From: Dyella silvatica
GTDB taxonomy: Bacteria > Pseudomonadota > Gammaproteobacteria > Xanthomonadales > Rhodanobacteraceae
NCBI RefSeq assembly: GCF_026283955.1
Contig: NZ_JAPDPE010000022.1
Location: forward strand, 1 to 50,236
Length of the DNA stretch: 50,236 nucleotides
Reading direction: 5' to 3'
Shown here: in pieces, positions 27,365-36,600 of the stretch
Layout: the number at the start of each line of letters is the position of its first letter
Position numbering within the stretch: position 1 is the first letter of the stretch
The notes under the pieces: model-generated
Seen by the model: only the letters and a program-made list of their open reading frames with translations
Told to the model about the DNA's origin: nothing
Databases searched by the model: none
Program-made: the position numbers and the translations under genes

Positions 27365-28831
27365 ATGCCCCAAGACACCGCCGCTATGGAGGTCCCCACC
27401 TCCGCTTCTCTCGATGCCCCGCCAGGCTCGCCCGCTACGCCGCCATCCACACCTCCATCGCTTGAGCGCTATCGCGGCTTGATCTGGCTGGTTGCCGCGG
27501 CATTTTTCATGCAGGCGCTGGACTCCACCATCGTCAATACCGCCGTACCGGCGATGGCCGAGGCACTTGGCGTCACCCCGCTAGGCATGCGCACCGCACT
27601 CACCAGCTACGTGCTTACGCTGGCGATTTTCATCCCGGCCAGCCCCTGGTTATGTGACCGTTTTGGCACCCGCCGCGTGTTCGCCAGCGCCATCGCCGTG
27701 TTTACGGTCGGCTCACTGCTCTGCGGCATTGCGCAGACCCTGCCGCAACTGGTGGCCGCACGCGTACTACAAGGCCTCGGCGGCTCGGTACTGATGCCGG
27801 TGGGGCGCTATGTCTTGGTACGTAGCATCGACAAACGCGACTTTGTCCATTCGATGAGTACGGTGGCCACGGTGGGGCTGCTCGGCTCCGTGCTTGGCCC
27901 TTTGCTCGGTGGCGCGCTGACCCAGTTCACTTCGTGGCGGCTGATCTTTCTCATCAATGTGCCGTTCGGCCTTGTCGGCATCTGGCTTAATCAGCGGCAC
28001 ATGCCCGATTACCGGCTGGAGCGCGCCAATCGTTTCGACCTGGGCGGGTTCCTGCTATTTGCCGCGGCCTCGGCCATGCTGCTCACCGCCGCCGAATTGG
28101 CCAGCGATGCCGGTGGCCAGTGGCTGCAAATCGGCGTCAGCACCCTGCTCGCCCTGCTGATTGGCGGTGTCTATGTATGGCACAGCCGGCGCACGCCGTT
28201 TCCGGTGGCCGATCTCAGCCTGCTGCGCATTCGCAATGTCTGGGTCGCCCTGGCCGGCAACTTGTTTACCCGGCTCGGCGTCTCCGGCATGTTTCTGTTG
28301 CTGGTGCTGTTTCTACAGGTCGGCTGCGGCTGGTCGCCATTGATGGCCGGCTTGATGATGGTGCCGCAGGCGCTGGGTTCGATCAGCGCCAAGTGGGCGA
28401 TCAACCTGTTGCTCGGTCGCTACGGCTACCGTCGCCTGCTGCTCGGCAACACGATTATTGTCGCGCTGATATTGGCCTCCTTTGCCCTGCTCGGCAAAAG
28501 CTCGCCGATGTGGCTGATCTCGCTGATGATGTTTATCTATGGCAGCTTCATGGGCCTGCAATACACCGCCATGAACACGCTGATTTATCACGACCTCGAT
28601 ATCAAGCACGCCTCAATGGCCTCCTCCATGTCATCGACGGCACAGTATTTATCGATGAGCTTCGGCATCGCCCTCGCTTCGCTATTGATGGGTGCGTTGC
28701 TGCATGGGCACGCGCACGAGGACTACGTCGTCGCCTTCCGCTGGACCGTGTTGCTGCTGGCTGTCGCCACCTTGGCGGCAAGCCGGGTGTTTGCCCAATT
28801 GCAGCCGGATCGTCCACCACGATCGGGCTAA
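27365..28831 (+). CDS. MFS drug exporter, DHA2 (14-helix) type
   Basis: A 488-residue inner-membrane transporter of the DHA2/EmrB-like group, which expels toxic compounds using the proton gradient. Signature motif C-like and motif A elements are visible: FMQALDSTIVNTAVPAMAE in helix 1, WLCDRFGTRRVFA after helix 2, RVLQGLGGSVLMPVGRY in helix 4, GSVLGPLLGGALTQFTSWR in helix 5 (the exporter-specific motif C), and NVPFGLVGIWL in helix 6. The ~35-residue N-terminal tail is Pro/Ser-rich. The ATG at 27365 is used; an ATG seven codons later is possible. The substrate is unknown and no EmrA-like adaptor is next to it. Confidence 0.9.
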   Translation: MPQDTAAMEVPTSASLDAPPGSPATPPSTPPSLERYRGLIWLVAAAFFMQALDSTIVNTAVPAMAEALGVTPLGMRTALTSYVLTLAIFIPASPWLCDRFGTRRVFASAIAVFTVGSLLCGIAQTLPQLVAARVLQGLGGSVLMPVGRYVLVRSIDKRDFVHSMSTVATVGLLGSVLGPLLGGALTQFTSWRLIFLINVPFGLVGIWLNQRHMPDYRLERANRFDLGGFLLFAAASAMLLTAAELASDAGGQWLQIGVSTLLALLIGGVYVWHSRRTPFPVADLSLLRIRNVWVALAGNLFTRLGVSGMFLLLVLFLQVGCGWSPLMAGLMMVPQALGSISAKWAINLLLGRYGYRRLLLGNTIIVALILASFALLGKSSPMWLISLMMFIYGSFMGLQYTAMNTLIYHDLDIKHASMASSMSSTAQYLSMSFGIALASLLMGALLHGHAHEDYVVAFRWTVLLLAVATLAASRVFAQLQPDRPPRSG

Positions 28832-28973
28832 AACGACTGTATTGAGGCGGCAGCAGCATCGCTGCCTAATCAGATGCAGCCGGCTAGCAGGCGCGCCGCT
28901 TGTCCGTTCGGGGCAGAAACGAGCTTGAGCATGTAGGATTCCTGCCATTGGCTCGCTTCCAAAGACTTTACGC

Positions 28974-30167
28974 ATGCATCACGCCAGCGACATCCTGCTC
29001 ACCCTTTTTATTGTCTTCGTCGCCGCGCAGATCGGCGGCGAGATAGCCCAACGCCTGAAGTTGCCCAGCGTGGTCGGTGAGATTGCCGCCGGTTGCATCA
29101 TCGGTCCCTCGGTACTGGGCTGGATCACTCCAGAACAAGTCGCCACCGGCACCCCGCTGGATGTGCTCGCCGAGATCGGCGTGGTATTGCTGTTGTTCTC
29201 GGTCGGCCTGGAAACCCGCCTGGAAGATCTCAAGCGCGTCGGCAAAACGGCGTTTCTGGTCGGCGTGCTCGGCGTGGTAATCCCCTTCGGCATGGGCACG
29301 CTATGGGCGCATAGCGCCGGCTTCGACTGGAGCAAATCGCTGTTCATCGCAGCGGCTTTCGTCGCGACCTCCGCCGGTATTACGGCACGCGTGCTGCAAG
29401 AGCTGGGTGCACTGCAACGCACCGAGAGCAAGGTCATTCTTGGCGCCGCGGTGATCGACGATATTCTGGCCATGCTGCTGCTCGGTGTCGTCGTTGCGGT
29501 ACAAGGCGGCGAAGGCTTCAATCCGCTGAACCTGGTGATGGTGCTTGGCGGCGCCATTGGTTTCATCGCGGTGATTGGCCTCGGCGGTGCGCGGGTCATG
29601 CGCTGGAACTCCACCTGGCTCGATCGCCCGAGCAATCCGCAGTCGCCGCTGCTTATCGTGCTGGCGCTATGCCTGGGCCTGGCCTATGTCTCCACCCTGT
29701 TTGGCCTGGCAGCCATCATCGGCGCCTTCCTCGCCGGCATGATCGCTTCGGAAACACGCCAGCAGCACACGCTGGAAAAACAGACCATGCCCTTGCTGGC
29801 CTTGCTCACGCCGTTCTTCTTCGTCATCACCGGCAGCAAGATCGATTTGCAACAGCTGGCCAACGCCGATGCCTTGATCATGCTGGCCGTGGTCACCGTC
29901 ATTGCCATCATCTCTAAACTGCTGGGCGGCTTCCTCGGCGCCTTGCCGCTGGGCAAACACAGCGCGACCATCGTCGGTTTCGGCATGGTGCCGCGTGGCG
30001 AGGTCGGCGTGGTCATTGCCAGCCTCGGCCTGGCGGCCGGCGTCTTCAACGACCGCATCTACGCCATCATCGTGGCGATGTCCTTGCTCACGGCGATGGT
30101 GACGCCGCCGGTATTGGCGTGGATGTTGCGCCGCGCCGGTGCCGACAAGGCAGCGACGCCCAGCTGA
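28974..30167 (+). CDS. CPA2-family cation:proton antiporter
   Basis: A 397-residue inner-membrane protein of the monovalent cation:proton antiporter-2 group. Helices include LKLPSVVGEIAAGCIIGPSV and LLLFSVGLETRLEDLK. The ion-binding aspartates are in GAAVIDDILAMLLLG, after the FVATSAGITARVLQELGA segment. GMVPRGEVGVVIASLGLA lies near the end. It lacks the cytoplasmic TrkA-N regulatory domain of KefB/KefC, so it is a stand-alone exchanger, probably Na+ or K+ for H+. It is transcribed away from the MFS gene's end and converges on the copper genes. Confidence 0.9.
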   Translation: MHHASDILLTLFIVFVAAQIGGEIAQRLKLPSVVGEIAAGCIIGPSVLGWITPEQVATGTPLDVLAEIGVVLLLFSVGLETRLEDLKRVGKTAFLVGVLGVVIPFGMGTLWAHSAGFDWSKSLFIAAAFVATSAGITARVLQELGALQRTESKVILGAAVIDDILAMLLLGVVVAVQGGEGFNPLNLVMVLGGAIGFIAVIGLGGARVMRWNSTWLDRPSNPQSPLLIVLALCLGLAYVSTLFGLAAIIGAFLAGMIASETRQQHTLEKQTMPLLALLTPFFFVITGSKIDLQQLANADALIMLAVVTVIAIISKLLGGFLGALPLGKHSATIVGFGMVPRGEVGVVIASLGLAAGVFNDRIYAIIVAMSLLTAMVTPPVLAWMLRRAGADKAATPS

Positions 30168-30182
30168 CCTGTCTGAGGCAGC

Positions 30183-30392
30183 TCAGCCCCGCACGGCAAA
30201 ACCGGCACCCTCCACTCGCTCTTGCAACACCGCCGCATTCACCCGGGCCGGGTCGAAGCGAATCGTCGCCTGCCCGGTTTCCAGCGTGATCTCGGCCGAT
30301 GCCACCCCATCGGTTTGTTCCAGCACGCGCTTTAAGCGGCCGCAGCAACCGCCGCAGGTCATACCGTCGATAGTCCATTCAAGCCGATTCAT
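30183..30392 (-). CDS. HMA-domain metal-binding protein, CopZ-like
   Basis: A 69-residue copper-chaperone-like protein, one ferredoxin-like HMA domain. The metal site is IDGMTCGGCCGRLKRVLEQ with Cys13 and Cys16 (plus an extra Cys17), followed by TDGVASAEITLETGQATIRF. Its ATG overlaps the copA stop in an ATGA, so it is translated together with copA and probably hands Cu(I) to the ATPase. Confidence 0.88.
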   Translation of the reverse strand: MNRLEWTIDGMTCGGCCGRLKRVLEQTDGVASAEITLETGQATIRFDPARVNAAVLQERVEGAGFAVRG

Positions 30393-32869
30393 AGCGGTAC
30401 CCTCTTCGATGAAAAAACCTGCTGCGGCGCTGCAGGCTCGCCGCCACGCGGCCGCCAGCGATTGAGTAAAAGCGAGTTGCTCAGCACCGAGACCGAACTC
30501 AATGCCATCGCCGCACCGGCAATCACCGGATTGAGCAAACCAAACGCGGCCAGCGGTATGCCCAGCACGTTGTAGAAAAACGCGAAGAATAAATTCTGCC
30601 GAATCTTGCGCACCGTGGCCGCCGAAAGCTCGATCGCCGTTGCCACACCATTGAGATCGCCACCGAGCAGCACGACGTCGGCCGCCTCTACCGCGATATC
30701 CGAACCGGCACCCATCGCAAAACTGACATCCGCGGCGGCCAACGCCGGCGCATCGTTAATACCATCGCCGACCATGCCGACATGACCACCCAGCGCAGCC
30801 TGCAGCTGACGTACCTCATCCGCCTTGTGCTGCGGCAAGACCTCCGCGCGAAACTGGCTAATGCCAACCTGCCCGGCCAACGCCTCGGCGGTGTGGCGGT
30901 TGTCGCCGGTCAACATCAGCACCGCTAAACCGTTGGCCTTGAATCGCGCCACTGCCGCTCGTGAGGTCTCGCGCAGCGGGTCGGCCACCGCCAGCCATGC
31001 CAGCAGATGACCATCCACTGCCAGGCCCACTACCGTCTTGGCTTGGGCCCATAGCGCATCCAGCATCGCGCTCAGCGTGGCATCCACGATGACATCGCAC
31101 TCGGCCAGCCAACGCGGCGACCCCAGCATCACATCGCCGGCATCGATGCGACCACGCATACCCTTGCCTGGCACCGTCTGCAAAGCTTCAACCGCACGTA
31201 ATGCAACCGACTCCTGCCGTGCCCGCTGGCTGATGGCACGCGCCAGCGGATGGTCAGAACCGCTCTCCACGCTGGCCGCCACTTGCAGCGCATAAGCTGT
31301 CGACGTGCCGGCGCTTACCAACACATCGGTCAACTGCGGGCGTCCGCGCGTCAAGGTACCGGTTTTATCCAGCACCAGGCTGCGCAGCGAGCGCGCCCGC
31401 TCAAGCACCTCCGCGTTGCGAATCAAGATGCCGTGACGCGCACCCAGCCCGGTACCGACCATGATCGCCGTCGGCGTCGCCAGGCCCAGCGCACACGGGC
31501 AAGCGATAACCAGCACGGCAACCGCGTTAACCAAGGCCGGGGCGAAAACGCCACCCACCCACCAGGTAACCGCAAAGGTCAGCAGCGCGACAACCATCAC
31601 CACAGGCACAAAAACCGACGCGATCTTGTCGACCAGATGCTGGATCGGCGCCTTGGAGCCCTGCGCCTCATCCACCCTGCGGATGATTTGCGCCAACATC
31701 GTATGCGCGCCCACACCGGTAGCCCTGGCGCGCAACATGCCCAATTGGTTTACCGTCGCCGCATAAATGCGGCTACCCACCGTCTTGCTTACCGGCATGC
31801 TCTCGCCCGACAGCATCGCCTCATCCACCCGCGAGTCGCCGCCAAGCACTTCGCCATCCACCGGCACACTCTCGCCGGCCGCGACCACGAAAATATCGCC
31901 GACACGCAAGCTGCCGGCATCCACTTCGAGCAGCTGGCCATCACGCTCAAGCTTGGCCCGCTTGGGACGCAATTGCAGCAGCGCGCGAATGGCCGAGGAG
32001 GTCTTGCGCTTCGCTCGTGCCTCCAGCCATCGCCCCAGCAAGATCAGCGTGATAATCGCCGCGCTAGCTTCAAAGTACACATGGCCGGGCAGCGAAAATG
32101 CAGTGAGCACCGCGCTATAGATATAAGCCGCACTGGTGCCCAGCACGACCAGCACATCCATATTGGCGCGGCCCGCGCGCAGCGATTTGAATGCCGCCCG
32201 ATAAAAGCGCGCACCGATCCAGCACTGCACCGGAGTGGCCAACAGCCATTGCAGCCATCGCGGCAACAGATCCATCGACATCTCGCCATGCCGCGCGTCA
32301 CCCCACATAAAAAACATCTGCGCCAACAACGGCAAGGTCAACGCAAGCGCCAGCGCAAACCTAGCCAACTCCTCCCGCCACACGCGCTTCTCACGCAACT
32401 CGCGCGCAGCCATTTCGGCATCATCCACCTCCACCGACACCGCCGCGTCGTAGCCAGCGTAACGAACGCGTTCGATCAGGGCTGACGGGTCAAGCAGGCC
32501 CGTCGGGTAATCCACCCGCGCCTTCGCCGTAGCCAAATTCAGCGCCACGCTCACCCCAGGCAATGCATGCAGCGCAGCCTCGACCGCCACCGCGCAAGAG
32601 GCGCAACTCATCCCCGCGATATCCAAGGTCACCGATGCCGTCGGCACCGCAAAACCCGCCGCGCGAACGCCATCGATCAAGGCACCCACGGCTATCTGCC
32701 GCGGGTCATACATCACATGCACCTGCTCGCCGGCAAAATTCACCCGCGCCCGCACACTGGGAAGCCGATTGAGCACGCGCTCGATACTCGCCGCACAGGC
32801 CGCACACGTCATGCCCTGCACCGGGAAATGAGTGCTTGTTGACGGCGACACGGCTGCCGTATCCAACAT
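30389..32869 (-). CDS. copA: Cu(I)-exporting P1B-type ATPase
   Basis: An inner-membrane copper pump of 826 residues from this start. There are two N-terminal HMA domains (GMTCAACAASIERVL and GMSCASCAVAVEAAL), then eight membrane helices with the copper-path motif CPC in VIACPCALGLATPTAIM. The phosphorylated Asp is in VLDKTGTLTRG, the HP nucleotide motif is in SGSDHPLARAI, and GDGINDAPALAAADVSFAMG is the hinge. The phosphatase motif is in GESMPVSKTVG. A GTG nine codons upstream at 32896 is also in frame. It falls at the expected transcription start of the CueR-like promoter, so the ATG at 32869 is preferred, although its ribosome-binding site is weak. Confidence 0.95.
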   Translation of the reverse strand: MLDTAAVSPSTSTHFPVQGMTCAACAASIERVLNRLPSVRARVNFAGEQVHVMYDPRQIAVGALIDGVRAAGFAVPTASVTLDIAGMSCASCAVAVEAALHALPGVSVALNLATAKARVDYPTGLLDPSALIERVRYAGYDAAVSVEVDDAEMAARELREKRVWREELARFALALALTLPLLAQMFFMWGDARHGEMSMDLLPRWLQWLLATPVQCWIGARFYRAAFKSLRAGRANMDVLVVLGTSAAYIYSAVLTAFSLPGHVYFEASAAIITLILLGRWLEARAKRKTSSAIRALLQLRPKRAKLERDGQLLEVDAGSLRVGDIFVVAAGESVPVDGEVLGGDSRVDEAMLSGESMPVSKTVGSRIYAATVNQLGMLRARATGVGAHTMLAQIIRRVDEAQGSKAPIQHLVDKIASVFVPVVMVVALLTFAVTWWVGGVFAPALVNAVAVLVIACPCALGLATPTAIMVGTGLGARHGILIRNAEVLERARSLRSLVLDKTGTLTRGRPQLTDVLVSAGTSTAYALQVAASVESGSDHPLARAISQRARQESVALRAVEALQTVPGKGMRGRIDAGDVMLGSPRWLAECDVIVDATLSAMLDALWAQAKTVVGLAVDGHLLAWLAVADPLRETSRAAVARFKANGLAVLMLTGDNRHTAEALAGQVGISQFRAEVLPQHKADEVRQLQAALGGHVGMVGDGINDAPALAAADVSFAMGAGSDIAVEAADVVLLGGDLNGVATAIELSAATVRKIRQNLFFAFFYNVLGIPLAAFGLLNPVIAGAAMALSSVSVLSNSLLLNRWRPRGGEPAAPQQVFSSKRVPL

Positions 32870-32901
32870 CGAAGAGAAATGATTTTCTTGAGACACAACG
32901 C

Positions 32902-32933
32902 ATGCTAAGTCTTGGACATAGGTCCAGAGTCAA
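32902..32933 (-). promoter_or_regulatory. MerR/CueR-type promoter of copA
   Basis: On the minus strand TTGACT and TAGCAT are separated by about 20 bases, longer than the usual 17, and the spacer holds the dyad TGGAC-N4-GTCCA. An overlong spacer carrying a dyad is the hallmark of promoters activated by MerR-family regulators such as CueR. No cueR gene is in the window, so the regulator would act from elsewhere. Confidence 0.6.
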
Positions 32934-33074
32934 GCGTTTTTTTACCCACCCGTTGCAGGCGGTTAATTTCAAGCGTGTCTTGTCAGCGCGACATGACAAG
33001 CCTATCAAGTGAACTCGCCTTGGTGCCACCTACCAAGCAAATCCCAATGCTTCGGCTCTATTTAGAAGATATCC

Positions 33075-33194
33075 ACTTACACTCATTGCGAGGCGGACAA
33101 CATCACTCTTTAACCCATCTTCAATAGATCCCATGAGCGAAGCTCACGAATATCAAAAATAAGTGGCGCCACCTATAGTGCCACCGACTGAAGC
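33075..33194 (-). pseudogene. decayed extra copy of the Rhs C-terminal tip
   Basis: Translated on the minus strand, this stretch reads ASVGGTIGGATYF, stop, YS, stop, ASLMGSIEDGLKSDVVRLAMSV. The intact Rhs protein at 33614 has AAVGGTIGGTAYFWFSGAS and LLGSLKNGFRSGVVGLTMSV at its end. The match is residue for residue, with TGA replacing a Trp and a Gly codon. It has no upstream rhs core. It is therefore an orphan tip left behind the immunity-like gene, as is typical where rhs tips are exchanged, now inactive. Confidence 0.8.
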
Positions 33195-33371
33195 CGCTTG
33201 CTGGCCGTGGACCCTTGTAGACCCGGAACTGATTAATACCGGGATGTTCCCATGGCCAGAACCGCCTTAGATTACTTAGCCCATCGCTTCTTCCAGCGAA
33301 AGTCCACTTATGAAAATAAATCAATAAAATCAATAACGAGCAAACTCAATCCTGGACATCACCCTTAACAT

Positions 33372-33626
33372 TCAATGTTCTTTATCAACATCAAGTTTTC
33401 GCAACTCAACCAACTTTTTAAAATCATCTCCAATCAAAGCCTTTGCAATGTAACAAAGCAAAATCAATGAAAGCACCCATGGAGCATAAGCAAACCTCCC
33501 CATATCATGCGAAATCATTAACTTCATTATGAAATAGCACCCACAATAGACTGCCGCGACTATGGGCGTGAAGGCAAAAACTATCTTTGATAACGCAATA
33601 AGCCCTATTTTATTTACTGCTTGCAT
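33372..33626 (-). CDS. small membrane protein, candidate Rhs immunity
   Basis: An 84-residue protein with two membrane helices (IVFAFTPIVAAVYCGCYFIM and YAPWVLSLILLCYIAKAL) and a short charged tail (DDFKKLVELRKLDVDKEH). Its start lies inside the last codons of the rhs gene (13-base overlap), the position where immunity genes normally follow rhs toxins. It is AT-rich compared with its neighbours, as such gene pairs usually are. No family is recognised. A membrane immunity protein would suggest that the toxin acts at the inner membrane; this is inference. Confidence 0.6.
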   Translation of the reverse strand: MQAVNKIGLIALSKIVFAFTPIVAAVYCGCYFIMKLMISHDMGRFAYAPWVLSLILLCYIAKALIGDDFKKLVELRKLDVDKEH

Positions 33627-36600
33627 GAGCAGTCATTCCCTTTTCTTAGCGAAGATTCAAGCACAGACTGACTCACACTCATTGTGAGGCCAACGACACC
33701 ACTCCTAAACCCATTCTTAAGAGATCCCAAAAGTGAAGCTCCTGAGAACCAAAAGTAGGCTGTGCCACCTATAGTGCCACCCACTGCTGCACCTGTTGCG
33801 TTAGACACAGACCTTGAGTATCTCTCGTGAGCCATTTCGTTTGCGATCGCGCCACCAACAAAACCTCCCAGGAGGCCGGCGCCTAGCTCAAATTTATTAT
33901 CGCTGGTCACCATAGAGCTCATTGCTCCTGTCATGCCACCGTTGAGCTGAGTTGTGTTTGTTAACCCATCAGCTACACCCGCCCCCCCATTGAGCATGGC
34001 ACCTACCAACGCTCCTCCGAGCGCGCCATATCCGCCAGCCGCTCGACCGTAAAATGCCCCGCCTCCTGCCCCCGCAGCAGCTGCGGCGATTCCTCGAATT
34101 TGCCATTCTTGCAAGCAGTACAACCCCAGTGGGTCAACAACTGTTAATGGGCTATTTCCGCCGTAAGTGTAGGTATTTAGGCCACCGCTAAGACCTAATG
34201 GATCGCTTTGGATGTAACGACCCGTCGTCGTCTCATAGTCACGATTAGTATTATTACTTAGTCCTGACTCGCCATCAAAATACTGCCCTGGATAACGCAG
34301 ATTAAGCGTATAACCATTGGCTGATACCGGCGCCAACTCCCCAAACGTATTACCTGTATACGCCCACTGCCAAATGGTCGTGCCGACATTGTTACTTACC
34401 ACTCGCGGCGTGCCGAGATGATCGGCGGTGATGTAGCTCACCATACTTACGCTGTTTACCGTATCCACGGTGGCAACGGGAATATCATCCATCCAGATAT
34501 AGTCGCGGCCGCTGCTATTGGTATATTCACCGATCAAATGGCTGGCGGCATCGTAGACGAACCGCGACGTGATCGCTGTCGGCATCGTCGCCACCTTCTG
34601 GATGCGCTGACCTAGTGCGTTGTAGGTGTAGGTGCCCACCGTGGCCCCATTGGCCTGCACCACAACCAGTCGGTTACGCCCGTTATAGCCATAGCCCCAG
34701 CTCTGCCCTCCGCTACTGTTGCCCGTCATGTTGCCGTTGAGGTCGCTGGTGCGCGCCGAACTGCCGATGGTGCTGAGCTGATGGGTACCTGTCGTGTAGC
34801 CGTAGACACCCGTTGCCAGGCCGCCGCCGGTCTTGCTGGTGCGATCCCCGGCCGGGTTATAGGTCAGGCTCAAAATGTTGCTGCCACCCTGTGCGACGCC
34901 GGTGAGTCGATACAGCGGATCGTAGCCGTAGGTCTCAGTCGCGGGGTTGGCACCCGCGGCATTGCCTTCGGCGTTGATGTTGCCCATCACATCACGAGCA
35001 AAGTGCAGGTTTAGCGCAGTGCTGGTCAGATCGGTCAATGCATAGTTGGCGTCGTAGCTGCGCGTAATGAGCTGGCCGTTACCCAAGGTGTAACTGCTCA
35101 CCGGGCCAAACGGCAGGTAGGTGATGCTGCTTACGGCATTGCTGGTAACGCCACCTGGAGGCGTCAGAATCACATTCTGAATGCGACCGTCAGCATCACG
35201 CAGGTACTGGATAGCGCTGCCTGTAGGGGTGAGTACCGTGTTGAGACGATCACCAGCGGTGTAAGTCATCTGCGTCGTGTCGGTCTGGCCAGCCGTGACC
35301 TGTTGCTTCTGCATCAGGTTGCCGTGGCTGTCGTAGCAGAACACGGTCGTGACACCGTTTTCCACCATACGCGACAAGCGTCCGATCGGCATCCCAGAAA
35401 GACAGCCGGTGACGGTCGGACTCTCGTCATAGGTGTAGATGACGTTGAGCGTGGGATCCACGTACGTCGTGCCGATCAACCGATTAAGTGCATCGTAGGT
35501 CGATGTGCTGACCACACCCTTGGCATCTGTATGAGTCAGCACGTTACCCGCGGCATCGTAGGTATCCAAGCTAGCGCCGGTGTCCGGGCTGATCATGCTC
35601 CTGGGCTGGTGCAACCCGTCGTAATAATAGGTAGTGACCAGACCACTCGGGTCGGTGACGCCTGCCAAGTTGCCACGTGAGTCAAACCCAAAGGCCGTCT
35701 GAGTATTCTGCGTCGCGGTGTCGATGCCGTTGTAGTTGTCGATGCTGCCAATGACACGATCCAGCTGATCGTAGCTTTGCTTGCGTTGAACGTTCAGGCC
35801 ATCGACGCTGTGCACCAGGTTGCCATTGCCGTCATAGCTGTCGCTATAGCTCGCGTTGAACACCGCATGATTGAGGCCGTCGATCACGGTGGTCAGCTGG
35901 CCCAGGGTGTTGAACTGGCGGGTAAGGCTGCGACTGGCGAAGGTACTGCCAACGGGGTATACGTTTTCCGCGGTGCGATGACCGGAGGCATCCAGGGCGT
36001 AGTGCATGCGATTGCCCAACGCATCGGTGATGTCGGTCAGGCGATGCGCGGCGTCATAGGTGAAGGTAATGGCGACGCCGTCGGGATCAGTAACCGACTT
36101 GATGGCACCGTAAGGTGTATAGGTAAACGTCGTCAATGTGCCATTGATGGCGCGTGAAGCGAGCCAGCCGCGCGGTGTATACCCCAAATCGGTATTGATT
36201 CCATTGGCGTCGATGATGCGTGTCACCCGCCCCGCGCCATCGTAGGAGGCGTAGGTCGTCGTATGGCCCAAGGCGTCGATGACTTGATAGAGATCGCCGG
36301 CCTGGTGACAGGCTGAGCCTGGCGTGCCGCAGCTGATCGCACTGCTGCTCAGGTAGTATCTACGGCTAGTGGTCTGGGCCAGGTCGGTACGCGGCCCGGT
36401 GGCACTCAGCAGTAGGCCCACGATGGGGCACTGCACCGTATCCACAGCGTTGCAGTAGGTGTACGTCCAGCGACGTACGCCGGCTGGTGGCGTGCCCGTG
36501 ACGGCACAGGCATAACTGCTGACCTGGGTGGTATCGACCGAACAATACGCCAACGCCTGCCCACTATTGTTGTAGACCCATTGCTCGCTACTCGCGACGT

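Noticed and set aside
31250-32485. 411-codon plus-strand frame opposite copA
   Set aside because: Antisense to copA; low-complexity Arg/His/Gln composition and no domain.
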